Source: CADEDV01 sp964437415
GTDB taxonomy: Bacteria; Bacteroidota; Bacteroidia; Chitinophagales; Chitinophagaceae
DNA: 64,000 nt
Assembly (NCBI GenBank): GCA_964437415.1
Contig: CAYTGN010000003.1
Location: 62,001-126,000, forward strand
Direction: 5' to 3'
Shown here: one piece after another, positions 51,517 through 59,662 of the stretch
Position numbering within the stretch: position 1 is the stretch's first letter
How the letters are laid out: every line of letters starts with the position of its first letter
Position numbers and translations under genes: made by a program
Notes under the pieces: generated by a model
Database searches by the model: none
What the model was told of the DNA's origin: nothing
What the model saw: only the letters and a program-made list of their open reading frames with translations

Positions 51517-54500
51517 TTAAAAAATGAATTTTATTCCAAATGAATACATCCGTGGTTCAGGCATCCATTGCGCACCTGCATCGGGATCAAGCCCGTTTTT
51601 GTTAGCCTTCCAAATAAGCCCGGCATTATTGATGTATCCATATAATTGAAGAGTGCGAAATTTAAAGTTTCCAAAAGAAATATTTTCTAACTGATAACTC
51701 ATTTGAAAATCCTGAAGGCGGACATGATCCGCTTTCATCACCAACGCTTCAGAGAAATTGTAGAAATTGTCTCTTGAACTACTTTGCAATGCGGGAATTG
51801 AAGGTACATTGGATCCCAACTCATCGCCAGGCTGCTTCCAACGAAACTGATAGTCCGGATGAGCAAAATTTGCATTAGATAATACAGTATAGGAAATGGA
51901 TGGACGCCGAAAATAATGCCCCAGTTTATAAACAATATTTACTGAGAGTTGAAGTCCTTTCCATGAAAAGCTATTCCTGAATGAACCAAAACGGGTGGGC
52001 ATGGCCGGACCGTTGTAATGCAAATCTTCTGCTTTTGCGTTGACCAATGCCGCATAATCCTTGCTGATCGTTCCGTTAACATAACCTCTGGGGTCTCCGT
52101 TTTGCGGATCAAGACCAGCCCAACGATAACTATAGATCGCTTCAACGGGACGTCCCGTGACCGGAGCAATTGTTCCATAATACGACAGATAGGGCCCTGC
52201 AGCTGCTTCCGGGAGGAGATATTTTGTTACAACATCTTTGTTACTACTGAAGATCATTACAGCATCCCAGCCCAGATTCCTTTTCAGAATTTTAAAAGCT
52301 AATTCAACATCCCAGCCGCTGGCTTTCATGTTCGCCACATTTCCCTGGATGAAACTACTTGTGCCAGAGGCGTTAAAAACTCCTGTTGTTGGGTCAAGCG
52401 GAATCCTGCCAATCAGATCAATCCCTTTCTTAGCGTAATATTCGATTTTTCCGCTAACCCGATCGGAGACAGTGGCAAAGTTTAATGAAAGATTGCTCAC
52501 CCTGATTTTTTCCCAACGAAGGTCATCATTGGGAGCATTTTGTATTCTCGCAGAAGGGAGCCCGGTCAGGTTGCTGGTTTGGTATAATATCGTACTTTGA
52601 GATGCCACATTTTTATTGATATTGCCATTGTAACCATAGCTGGCTTTCAATTGGAGAACCGGGAGCCAGGGAAGTTTATAAAACTTTTCCTTTTCAATAT
52701 TCCAAAGAATCCCTGCAGACCACAGCGGCACCACCCGAAGGTTGGTTTTCACGCCGAAATAGTTTGACCCATCTGCACGGCCACTTACTGAGACAGTGTA
52801 ACGGTTATCATATGTATAAGCTGCATTCCCAAAATATGATGTGAACCTGTCCAGCCTGTAACGAGGAGCAGAAACCGGAGAATTCAGCCTTGACGGTGAA
52901 GCAATATTCTGATACATCGGGTATAGCATTGAATAGTTAAGTGAGGCATTGGATGTGGCAATTTCATCATTGTACCCATACAAGTAACTCCCTGAGGTGG
53001 TCTGAAAATTTTCTTTCCATTCTGCACCTGCAATAGCTGTTACCTGATGAACTTTCCGGCTACGGCTGTATCCTGCCATGATTCTTCCATTGTGTGAAAT
53101 TTGCCTTGAAGCAGACATATCCAAAATGCCTTGTGCCGGGACAGGCCGGTTTATTGAACCTCCGCTTACCTGGGTAAATGAGTTAACAATATTCCGGGTA
53201 TGATATGTTTCAATCGAATGATGAGTTCTTCTTTCCGTACGTTCAGCCTGAAACTGGTATTGCGCAGAAATATAAAGTTCCCTGCTGATATTGAACCTAA
53301 GCGAAGGATTTAGCCGGATATTCCCTGCGCTGCCTGAATTATCAGAGAACTTTATCTCCTCAATCGGATAGTAACGCCAGTTGAGGAGACCTGCTCCTGC
53401 CGCAGCCTCTTCGAATGAATTTCTCCGCTGATTAATAAATGCAGGCTGTCCTTGTTCATCAACCAGACGTGCATAGGGGTAGAGTATGTAAGGACCGTTT
53501 GAGATGCTACCCAATGCCGATGGGGCATATTGTATCTTTTGTTGCAACATGGTTACTGAAATCCCCAAGTCCAATTTCTTCAACAGGCGGAAATTATTTT
53601 CGCTGCGAATACTGATTCGATCGTTATGATTTCTTAGTGTTGGGCCGTCTGATCTGCTGTATCCTGCTGAAAAATAGCAAGACGCCATCGCAGAGCCACC
53701 CCGCAGGCTGACGGTATTCTGTCTAAGCAAACTATTCCGATACAGATGTTGTTGGAAATCCCGCCGAACATCGAAAGCTTTTAGTGCAGCAAGCTGGTTG
53801 GCTGCTTCAGCTTCTGTCAGAAGGCCAGCCCTTCTGTTCACCAATATCTCCAATGCCGGTGTGAGCGGAGGCCTGGAAGCAGCAGTTTCCCTGGCAATAA
53901 AAAAGTTTCTCTCAAATAATTCAACCTCCATGTCAATAAATGCACCTGATGATAGGCGAGGTAAATAATAGAGGTCTGGCTTATTACCAACGGTGATGCT
54001 GGAATTTGATTCAACCTGCAAACGCTGATTGTAACGTCCCTTTTTTGTGTTAATAACAATAACGCCGTTACCTGCCCTGGCTCCCCAAATTGAAGCTGCA
54101 GCGGCATCTTTAAGGACAGACACCGACTCCACATCATCCGGGTTAAAATCTTCCAGCCTGCCTTCATATGGAAAGTTGTCAACGATTATTAAGGGTTGCT
54201 CATTGGAATGGATTGTACTCCTGCCGCGGATGCTGTAGTTGTTTCCGCTGTTACGGGTGTCTTTAATCAGTGAAGGGACGATCCCCTCAAGTCTTGACAG
54301 TATATCCACTGACACCCGCCTGTTGAACAGTTCTTCTCCAACGAATTCAAAAGACCCTGTTGCCCTTTCTTTCGGTATTTGTTGGTAGCCAGTACTTAGA
54401 ATCTGAACACCCTCACCTGATATTATCCTATTTTTTACCGTTAAGGTAGCAAGATCTGTTTTGCCATTTACTTTTACTTCGTAGCCTTCAATGTTCACTC

Positions 54501-55086
54501 CGCTAATGACTAGCGTGGCATTTTCACTTACATTTTTCAACTCAAAATACCCGTTGACATTACTAGTCGTACCATTCTTAGTTCCCTTTTCAGTTATTGT
54601 AGCCTCAATAGGTTCACCATTTTCATTCACGATACGTCCTTTCACATCAATCGGCGGGGGTGGAGCTGTGGGAATATTATCCCCAGACTGCAGTGCCGGA
54701 AATGGTTTGGCCTTCACCACAATCCTTCCTTCGGTGATGATATAGGTCAATGGTTCATTCTTAAAACAGATATTCAGCACCTCTGAAACTTGAATATCTT
54801 TAACGTCAAGAGTGACCCTGCCTGTCTTTTGAAGAAGTCCTTCATCAACCAGGATATTAAGCCCGGTTTGCTTTTGAATTGCCCGGAATACCTCTTTCAA
54901 TGGGGCATCTTTCACTTTCAGCGACACAGTCTGTCCTTCAGTCCGGGCCGATACCTGCAAGCAGGCAAATGTGAGGAGGATGGCTGTTAATTTCATAACC
55001 CTTAAAACTTGGAGTTTATCCCGCCCGAGGCAGGGGGTTAGTCCGTTCCTGCAGCTAGCGGAACGGAAAATAGCAGTTAAATGCAT
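51517..55086 (-). CDS. SusC/RagA-family TonB-dependent outer-membrane transporter
   Basis: 1189 residues. The signal region MKLTAILLTFACLQVSA begins at residue 31, and the 30-residue prefix is common in Chitinophagaceae. Next come an STN secretin-like domain (VKDAPLKEVFRAIQKQTGLN), which contacts the FecR anti-sigma, a carboxypeptidase-like domain (VKGRIVNENGEPIEA), the plug with YSIRGRSTIHSNEQPLIIVDN and a barrel ending MYSFGIKFIF. The STN domain with fecR and sigma genes upstream marks a trans-envelope signalling transporter. The start lies beside a candidate antisense promoter. Confidence 0.95.
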   Translation of the reverse strand: MHLTAIFRSASCRNGLTPCLGRDKLQVLRVMKLTAILLTFACLQVSARTEGQTVSLKVKDAPLKEVFRAIQKQTGLNILVDEGLLQKTGRVTLDVKDIQVSEVLNICFKNEPLTYIITEGRIVVKAKPFPALQSGDNIPTAPPPPIDVKGRIVNENGEPIEATITEKGTKNGTTSNVNGYFELKNVSENATLVISGVNIEGYEVKVNGKTDLATLTVKNRIISGEGVQILSTGYQQIPKERATGSFEFVGEELFNRRVSVDILSRLEGIVPSLIKDTRNSGNNYSIRGRSTIHSNEQPLIIVDNFPYEGRLEDFNPDDVESVSVLKDAAAASIWGARAGNGVIVINTKKGRYNQRLQVESNSSITVGNKPDLYYLPRLSSGAFIDMEVELFERNFFIARETAASRPPLTPALEILVNRRAGLLTEAEAANQLAALKAFDVRRDFQQHLYRNSLLRQNTVSLRGGSAMASCYFSAGYSRSDGPTLRNHNDRISIRSENNFRLLKKLDLGISVTMLQQKIQYAPSALGSISNGPYILYPYARLVDEQGQPAFINQRRNSFEEAAAGAGLLNWRYYPIEEIKFSDNSGSAGNIRLNPSLRFNISRELYISAQYQFQAERTERRTHHSIETYHTRNIVNSFTQVSGGSINRPVPAQGILDMSASRQISHNGRIMAGYSRSRKVHQVTAIAGAEWKENFQTTSGSYLYGYNDEIATSNASLNYSMLYPMYQNIASPSRLNSPVSAPRYRLDRFTSYFGNAAYTYDNRYTVSVSGRADGSNYFGVKTNLRVVPLWSAGILWNIEKEKFYKLPWLPVLQLKASYGYNGNINKNVASQSTILYQTSNLTGLPSARIQNAPNDDLRWEKIRVSNLSLNFATVSDRVSGKIEYYAKKGIDLIGRIPLDPTTGVFNASGTSSFIQGNVANMKASGWDVELAFKILKRNLGWDAVMIFSSNKDVVTKYLLPEAAAGPYLSYYGTIAPVTGRPVEAIYSYRWAGLDPQNGDPRGYVNGTISKDYAALVNAKAEDLHYNGPAMPTRFGSFRNSFSWKGLQLSVNIVYKLGHYFRRPSISYTVLSNANFAHPDYQFRWKQPGDELGSNVPSIPALQSSSRDNFYNFSEALVMKADHVRLQDFQMSYQLENISFGNFKFRTLQLYGYINNAGLIWKANKNGLDPDAGAQWMPEPRMYSFGIKFIF
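55043..55068. promoter_or_regulatory. 8-bp perfect inverted repeat at the susC 5-prime end
   Basis: Arms TCCGTTCC/GGAACGGA around a ten-base spacer containing GCAGCTAGC. It lies within the first 15 codons of susC. It may act as an mRNA hairpin near the ribosome or as a protein site; coding constraint alone does not explain its symmetry. Confidence 0.35.
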
Positions 55087-55099
55087 AGCTTTGCACTGT

Positions 55100-55178
55100 T
55101 TAGGTTGTTAATAAAAGGTTTCGCGACCCTTGTTAATTTATCTGAACTCAGCTCCTGTTTCCGCAGGAGCTTTTTTTT
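55100..55178 (+). ncRNA. Candidate antisense sRNA opposite the susC leader
   Basis: The plus strand has an exact Bacteroidota -7 box TAGCTTTG at 55086-55093 and, about 60 bases on, a textbook intrinsic terminator (55151-55178). There is no plus-strand gene here. The predicted RNA of about 79 nt would be antisense to the region between the fecR stop and the susC start. Antisense sRNAs of this placement (for example DonS in Bacteroides fragilis) repress susC-type transporters. The -33 element is not obvious, so expression is unproven. Confidence 0.45.
55151..55178 (+). terminator. Plus-strand intrinsic terminator inside a minus-strand operon
   Basis: GCTCCTG/CAGGAGC around TTTCCG, followed by eight T (55171-55178). 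The T run overlaps the fecR stop on the other strand. The minus strand lacks a U-tract here, so the element works only in the plus direction. Confidence 0.75.
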
Positions 55179-56355
55179 AACTCGATTTGACAATCAGTTT
55201 TTTCCCTTCGATTGTAAACTTGATATTATTATCCTGGAGCATCTCCAAAACACTCTTAAGCGTACTGCTTCGCTTCACAATCCCGAAAAACCGGCGATTA
55301 GTTACAGGCCCCTCGTATACCACCTCCACATCATACCACCTGGAAAACTGCCTCAGAATGGTTTTCAGATCGGCACTTTCAAAATGGAACCAACCTTCTT
55401 TCCAGCCGATCACTTCATCCATGTTTACACTTCTTGCAGCCGTTAACTTGCCTTCTGCAGATAACTCCGTTTGCTGTCCTGGTTGCAACAGAGTTGAGGA
55501 AGATCCCTTGCTTACTCTAACTGACCCTTCAACAAGTGTTGTGTTTATATGCTCTTCATCCGCGTATGCATTAATATTAAATTCCGTACCCAGTGCCAGC
55601 ACTTCCATGCCATTAGCAGAAGCGATAAAAGGTTGTGCAACATTCTTTGCAACTTTTACATACACTTCGCCCGTGACTTCGATCCTCCTTTCCTTACCTG
55701 AGAATGTAACTGGGAAATAAATTGAAGTGCCTGAATTCAGCCAGACCTTAGTTCCATCGGCCAGTGTCATCACATAAGTTTCACCCTTCGCCGTTGAAAC
55801 CGTATTGTAAAGAACTTCTCCGCCATTTCCGCTATAAACCAGTTGTCCATCTTTATTGACAACCGATGTGTTTCCCTGCTTTGCCAGCTCTCCGAGAGCA
55901 GCGCTGTCCAAAATAATTTCCGAGCCGTCCGCTAATCTCAATTTTGCTTTGTAAGAACCGGGATTAACATCATCCACTTTTGCAATAGTTGGTTGATCAG
56001 AACCTGTTTTTTTGTTATTCAGCAGAAAATATCCTCCAACTGCAAAAACAAGTATTGATGCTGCCGCCGCAACCCGCCACCACTTGAAAATTCTCCGAAT
56101 CTTTGGAGCCTTTTCCTCCTCTCCAATTGTGGAGATGGTCGGGGTGAGGATTTGCTTCAGCATTTCATCCGATGTTGAAACAGATACTATATCGCCATCC
56201 CCCTGGTATCTTTCCCAGGCTTTGTTAAAGAGCTGCATCATCTCCTCCCTGTTCGCTTCATCCTGTAAGAGGGTCGCTAGTTCGTCCTTTTCTTCCAGGT
56301 TGGCTGTTTTATCAAAATACCTTTCAAATAAGTGCTGGAGTCTGGAATGATTCAT
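55177..56355 (-). CDS. FecR-family anti-sigma factor
   Basis: 392 residues. The N-terminal cytoplasmic sigma-binding part (LFERYFDKTANLEEKDELATLL) is followed by one membrane helix (WWRVAAAASILVFAVGGYFLL, about residues 93-113), the FecR domain (GEVLYNTVSTAKGETYVMTLADGTKVWLNSGTSIYFPVTF) and a C-terminal DUF4974 domain (ADLKTILRQFSRWYDVEVVYEG). It holds the sigma factor until the SusC STN domain signals. Sigma gene upstream, 69 bases. Confidence 0.94.
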   Translation of the reverse strand: MNHSRLQHLFERYFDKTANLEEKDELATLLQDEANREEMMQLFNKAWERYQGDGDIVSVSTSDEMLKQILTPTISTIGEEEKAPKIRRIFKWWRVAAAASILVFAVGGYFLLNNKKTGSDQPTIAKVDDVNPGSYKAKLRLADGSEIILDSAALGELAKQGNTSVVNKDGQLVYSGNGGEVLYNTVSTAKGETYVMTLADGTKVWLNSGTSIYFPVTFSGKERRIEVTGEVYVKVAKNVAQPFIASANGMEVLALGTEFNINAYADEEHINTTLVEGSVRVSKGSSSTLLQPGQQTELSAEGKLTAARSVNMDEVIGWKEGWFHFESADLKTILRQFSRWYDVEVVYEGPVTNRRFFGIVKRSSTLKSVLEMLQDNNIKFTIEGKKLIVKSS

Positions 56356-56424
56356 AAAAACATAATGATTTCGTAACGCCTCATTCAGAGAGACTTTAAA
56401 ATGGTTAAAAAGGGGGAACGGCTT

Positions 56425-57012
56425 TTAAAATATTTTAAGCAGGCTTATCAAAAAAAGGATACTGCAGATCAGCCTGGAGCGGATATAGGTTGAGATAGAG
56501 TCGCTTGCGAGTTTCAAATGGGTCTTTACCGATTCCTTGGAAATCCCCAGCCGGTCTGCCACTTCCTGGTAGGTCAGCCGCTCGTGGCGGCTAAGGAGGT
56601 ACACCTCTTTTCGCCGTGGCGGAAGGCTCTCAATGGCCTCGTCAATCAGGGAAGAAAAATCAGGGGTAGGGTCCTCCTGTACGGCCTTTAGTTTATGGTC
56701 TCTCTCCCATTCCCTCTTCTGCTGCTCCTGTCTTAATTGCTTTTTCAGTACATCAAAACACTGGTTACGGCTCACTACCAGCAGGTAGTGTTTGAAGTTT
56801 TCAATTTCACCGAGTGTCTCTCTCGTCATCCATATTTTCAGGAACACATCCTGCACGATCTCTTCAGTCAGTTCCCTGGATTCGGTAATGCGAAACACAT
56901 AACCGGCAAGTAGCTGATGCCATTGCTGAAACATCTGATGGAAAGCGGTTTCATCCCCAACTGCCACCTGCCGGAGGAGTTCCTTTTCATTGTATGGATG
57001 ACCATTGTTCAA
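56425..57012 (-). CDS. ECF sigma-70 factor, FecI-like
   Basis: 195 residues. Region 2 (FHQMFQQWHQLLAGYVFRITESRELTEEIVQDVFLKIWMTR) and region 4 (SLPPRRKEVYLLSRHERLTYQEVADRLGISKESVKTHLKLA) are complete; it belongs to the Bacteroides-expansion sigma family. The start appears to be TTG 57012, as no ATG lies in frame before region 2. It heads the sigma/FecR/SusC/SusD operon and activates it on signal. Confidence 0.92.
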   Translation of the reverse strand: MNNGHPYNEKELLRQVAVGDETAFHQMFQQWHQLLAGYVFRITESRELTEEIVQDVFLKIWMTRETLGEIENFKHYLLVVSRNQCFDVLKKQLRQEQQKREWERDHKLKAVQEDPTPDFSSLIDEAIESLPPRRKEVYLLSRHERLTYQEVADRLGISKESVKTHLKLASDSISTYIRSRLICSILFLISLLKIF

Positions 57013-57126
57013 AAGAAGTAAGTATTTACTTTAAGACTAAAAGTAATGAAAAGCTAAAATACGTTCAGACGAACATACGATTTGAAGTGCTGCTTTACCC
57101 TGTATAAAATAAAGATTTTGAGGAAG

Positions 57127-57147
57127 CTATACAGGCTTGTATAGGAT
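57127..57147. repeat. 21-bp direct repeat with internal palindrome, copy A
   Basis: CTATACAGGCTTGTATAGGAT; the arms CTATACA/TGTATAG form a hairpin. The same sequence with one mismatch recurs at 57838-57858 in the same orientation. The two copies bracket the truncated sigma gene and an A-poor segment of about 690 bases. Confidence 0.6.
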
Positions 57148-57277
57148 GGAGTGATTGAGGAAAAGTTCATAGCGTACATCCGGAGAGCTCTTTTCTTCAC
57201 TGAACATGAATCTGATTCCTTCTGCCTGAAGTGAGCCATTCTATGTTGGATTGTTCATGGCGCTTGCCGGCATTGAT

Positions 57278-57535
57278 CTAGTTGATGCAGGCATTGCGGG
57301 TGGAGACGTACAGAAACGATGTCAGTTTCCGGAGGTTCCCGAAATCGGTGTGCTTGGACCAGACCTTTAAAAAAATATCGGTGGTAATATCCTGGGCGGC
57401 CGCTTCATCTGCCACGAAGCGTTTGGCGAAGTAATAGACGGTCACAAAGTATTTATTGTAGATGGTCTCGAACGCAGCCGCCTCCCCGCGGTGCAGGGCA
57501 GCTATCAGGGCGGTATCATCTGTATAGCGGGTCAT
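57278..57535 (-). pseudogene. Truncated second ECF sigma factor (region 2 only)
   Basis: 85 codons: TDDTALIAALHRGEAAAFETIYNKYFVTVYYFAKRFVADEAAAQDITTDIFLKVWSKHTDF, then FLYVSTRNACIN and a TAG stop. Family members continue with about 100 more residues carrying region 4, which are missing. After the stop the same frame reads INAGKRHEQSNIEWL, like the expected continuation, then stops again. A later +1-type frame reads SSPDVRYELFLNHS. It is best explained as a decayed sigma gene. Confidence 0.7.
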
Positions 57536-57947
57536 GGCGTTCGTTCAGTAACTTTTGTGGCGGCGGGTCGGTTGGTGGCTGATCCGCTGCCGGTTGTTTG
57601 GGTTCTTTTGTGGCGGGGTCGGTATAGTGGCCCTGCCGGTTGTTTTGGCGGCGGTTCGGATTTTGGCTGATCCGCTGCCTGTTGTTGGCTGCTGTTCTTC
57701 TTGCGGCTGGTCTGCTATCCGCTGCTCCCCTGCAATTATTCTGTGCGACTAAAATAGGGGAAAACTCTATATTATACGACTGTTCGCAGGAACTTATTGC
57801 TGCTTGGGGCATATATAATTGACAGGGAGTGAGGGAACTATAGAGGCTTGTATAGGATTGGGGGGGGGGGACAGCTTTATGAGCGAATTGCGCTACCGGG
57901 GCGGAGGCCGGTACGGGGTTTGTATTCTTTATTATTAAACAACAGTT
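57536..57947. other. 412-bp gene-free, A-poor segment with degenerate repeats and a G11 tract
   Basis: From 57550 to 57720 the plus strand is almost free of A and dominated by G and T. GCTGATCCGCTGCC is followed by GTTGTTT at 57581 and recurs with small changes at 57669; GTGGCGG-type phrases repeat too. Copy B of the 21-bp repeat lies at 57838-57858, followed by a run of eleven G at 57860-57870. The long minus-strand frame across it has no protein-like composition. Confidence 0.5.
57838..57858. repeat. 21-bp direct repeat with internal palindrome, copy B
   Basis: Same orientation as 57127-57147 with one mismatch (position 6, G for C). It is directly followed by the G11 run. Confidence 0.6.
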
Positions 57948-58142
57948 ATGGGTACTAAAAAAACAGATGCCTGGGACGCTACCAAAGAGCATCAAAAAGA
58001 AGCTGGAGATAAACCTGATAGCAACAAGCAATTCAGGGAAGCCGAGCACCAGGCCCGTGAAGATGCACAAAAGGCAGGGGAACTTCCCGAACGTGCAACG
58101 AATAAAGAAGCGCAGAATGAGGGGAAGGAAGGGAAAAAATAA
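57948..58142 (+). CDS. Small hydrophilic, probably disordered protein
   Basis: 64 residues: MGTKKTDAWDATKEHQKEAG, later FREAEHQAREDAQKAGELPE, ending NEGKEGKK. It is rich in E, K, A and Q with no hydrophobic core, similar in composition to small stress-related proteins. The start follows a short A/T leader 77 bases after the G11 run. Coding status rests on composition and a clean frame; no family recognised. Confidence 0.5.
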   Translation: MGTKKTDAWDATKEHQKEAGDKPDSNKQFREAEHQAREDAQKAGELPERATNKEAQNEGKEGKK

Positions 58143-58214
58143 TCAGCAGCTTTGTCGGCACTTTTTGTTTTCATGAGAAGTGAGAGGATTGGTTTGATGA
58201 TGGCAGGTAAATCG

Positions 58215-59117
58215 TCATTTCAATTCATCAATACTTTTTACGCCTAACTGTGCAAGACAGGCATCACGATCGGGTTCTAACTCCTGTAATTTGAAAGTCT
58301 CTTCATTTCCGTCCAGTTCAATAATTGCATCGTTTCCCATCACTGTATGATCCTTTATTTTATAAATGGAGCATTCACCGGCTACATATAATTTCAATTT
58401 CTTAGTTGCTTCGGGTGTAATGGCAATATTGAATCCCTGGCCGCCTACTCTTACACTCGGATAAAATATGCCATCAAGACCTCGTTGTGTTGTTAGTTCC
58501 GAAAACAACGCCGATATGAGATAATCAAAGTCACCCCGAATCTCAGCTTTGGAAAATTCGTCTGCAAGAAAACTCGTGAATGCAAGTGATCGCCCAGCTA
58601 TATCCGCGGGAGTGGTATCGATAAATTCGTTATATGCTCCAGCCAATTCTTTTGTGTAACTACTCGCTGCTGCAAATTCCTGTTTTTGAATTATGGCCAG
58701 CATATGAATATCTTCCTGTACCACCCACCTACCGAATGAAACCTTTTGAAAGCCAGATTTAGTTTTGTCCCGAAGCATGGGAATCGCTTCCGCAATTCCA
58801 ATGACACGCAAATTATTCAGCTCGCCCGGTTGCAAGTTCTCGGGAATAGCCGTAGCATAAAACATTGTTTGATTGGGTGTACTCGCCCGTTGATATGTCT
58901 TATTATATTCCTGCGGTTTAAATGAATAGTCCGATTTCTTCTCGAATCGCTCTCCATTAAAATTCGGACGTGCTCTCATCACTGATTTTCCAGGATGAAA
59001 GGACATTACTATATAGCCGATCTTTCCTACCTGTTTGAATAGTGACAATATTTCTTCTCTTGGATATGTTGTTAGATCAAGTTCTTTGAATCGTTTAATC
59101 AACTCTGTTATTTCCAT
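58215..59117 (-). CDS. RES-domain protein, probable NAD-consuming toxin-type enzyme
   Basis: 300 residues. The RES layout is visible: arginine in GKSVMRARPNFNGERF, the YQRASTPNQTMFYATA block (RAS-x-x-x-x-x-x-FY), glutamate in VIGIAEAIPML and serine in LDGIFYPSVRVGGQGFNIAI. RES domains are ADP-ribosyltransferase-like and, in type II toxin-antitoxin pairs, degrade NAD+. This protein is longer than a plain RES toxin (about 150-230 residues), with extra N- and C-terminal parts. It is the last of three genes spaced ten bases apart with HEPN-like and AlbA_2 genes. Confidence 0.78.
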   Translation of the reverse strand: MEITELIKRFKELDLTTYPREEILSLFKQVGKIGYIVMSFHPGKSVMRARPNFNGERFEKKSDYSFKPQEYNKTYQRASTPNQTMFYATAIPENLQPGELNNLRVIGIAEAIPMLRDKTKSGFQKVSFGRWVVQEDIHMLAIIQKQEFAAASSYTKELAGAYNEFIDTTPADIAGRSLAFTSFLADEFSKAEIRGDFDYLISALFSELTTQRGLDGIFYPSVRVGGQGFNIAITPEATKKLKLYVAGECSIYKIKDHTVMGNDAIIELDGNEETFKLQELEPDRDACLAQLGVKSIDELK

Positions 59118-59127
59118 AATTATTTTT

Positions 59128-59652
59128 TTACCAGGCTTCCTTTAATTCTGGCTTTGCTTTAAAAATTTGGTTCCTGACGCAATCCAATACGCCATCGAGT
59201 TCATAATATGGTGTGTTGTTACGGGAGAACAAATACCGGAAATCAATAAAAGCTCTGTTAGCTTCTTCCAGCAATTCTCTAACTGAAGGTTTATCAAAAA
59301 TTTCAAAATAGGTCATATTTCGTCTTATGAATGCATGATTTTCCTCAAAATACTCCTCGATTTCCTGTTTGTTCGTATCATTCAAAAGTTCAAACAGATC
59401 GAGAAGCCCGTGGCCCTCTGCATACTTTCCATTCTCGATAATCATCAGGCATTTTAAATATAGTTCAAGGGCATAAGCATGATTGACATGACGAGCATAT
59501 TGGAAGCTTATACTCCGTTCCGTTTCCTGACGGGTAAACTCTTTGAGATATGTTTTCTCTTTTACCATTTGAGAAATACGGAGAAAACATTCCGCTTCCA
59601 CAAATGCTAAAAAGAAATTATCGGATGTATGCCATCTAATTCTGCTTGACAT
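59128..59652 (-). CDS. HEPN-like domain protein
   Basis: 174 residues and all-helical. The phrases RHVNHAYALELYLKCLMIIENG and YAEGHGLLDLFELLNDTNKQEIEEYF fit the HEPN pattern of an amphipathic helix followed by G-H-x-L-x-x-L-F. A strict R-x4-6-H RNase motif is not clear, so it may be a catalytically weak or antitoxin-type member. It lies between the AlbA_2 and RES genes with ten-base gaps. Confidence 0.7.
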   Translation of the reverse strand: MSSRIRWHTSDNFFLAFVEAECFLRISQMVKEKTYLKEFTRQETERSISFQYARHVNHAYALELYLKCLMIIENGKYAEGHGLLDLFELLNDTNKQEIEEYFEENHAFIRRNMTYFEIFDKPSVRELLEEANRAFIDFRYLFSRNNTPYYELDGVLDCVRNQIFKAKPELKEAW

Positions 59653-59662
59653 TTTGCTTTTT

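Noticed and set aside
57860..57870. G11 run as an assembly artefact
   Set aside because: It cannot be excluded, but the run is flanked by a genuine repeat copy and the following gene frame is clean, so it is kept as a real tract with caution.
57516..58070. Long minus-strand frame of 184 codons across the A-poor segment
   Set aside because: It is rich in R, N, Q and P repeats from low-complexity DNA, overlaps the sigma remnant and has no protein-like hydrophobic pattern.
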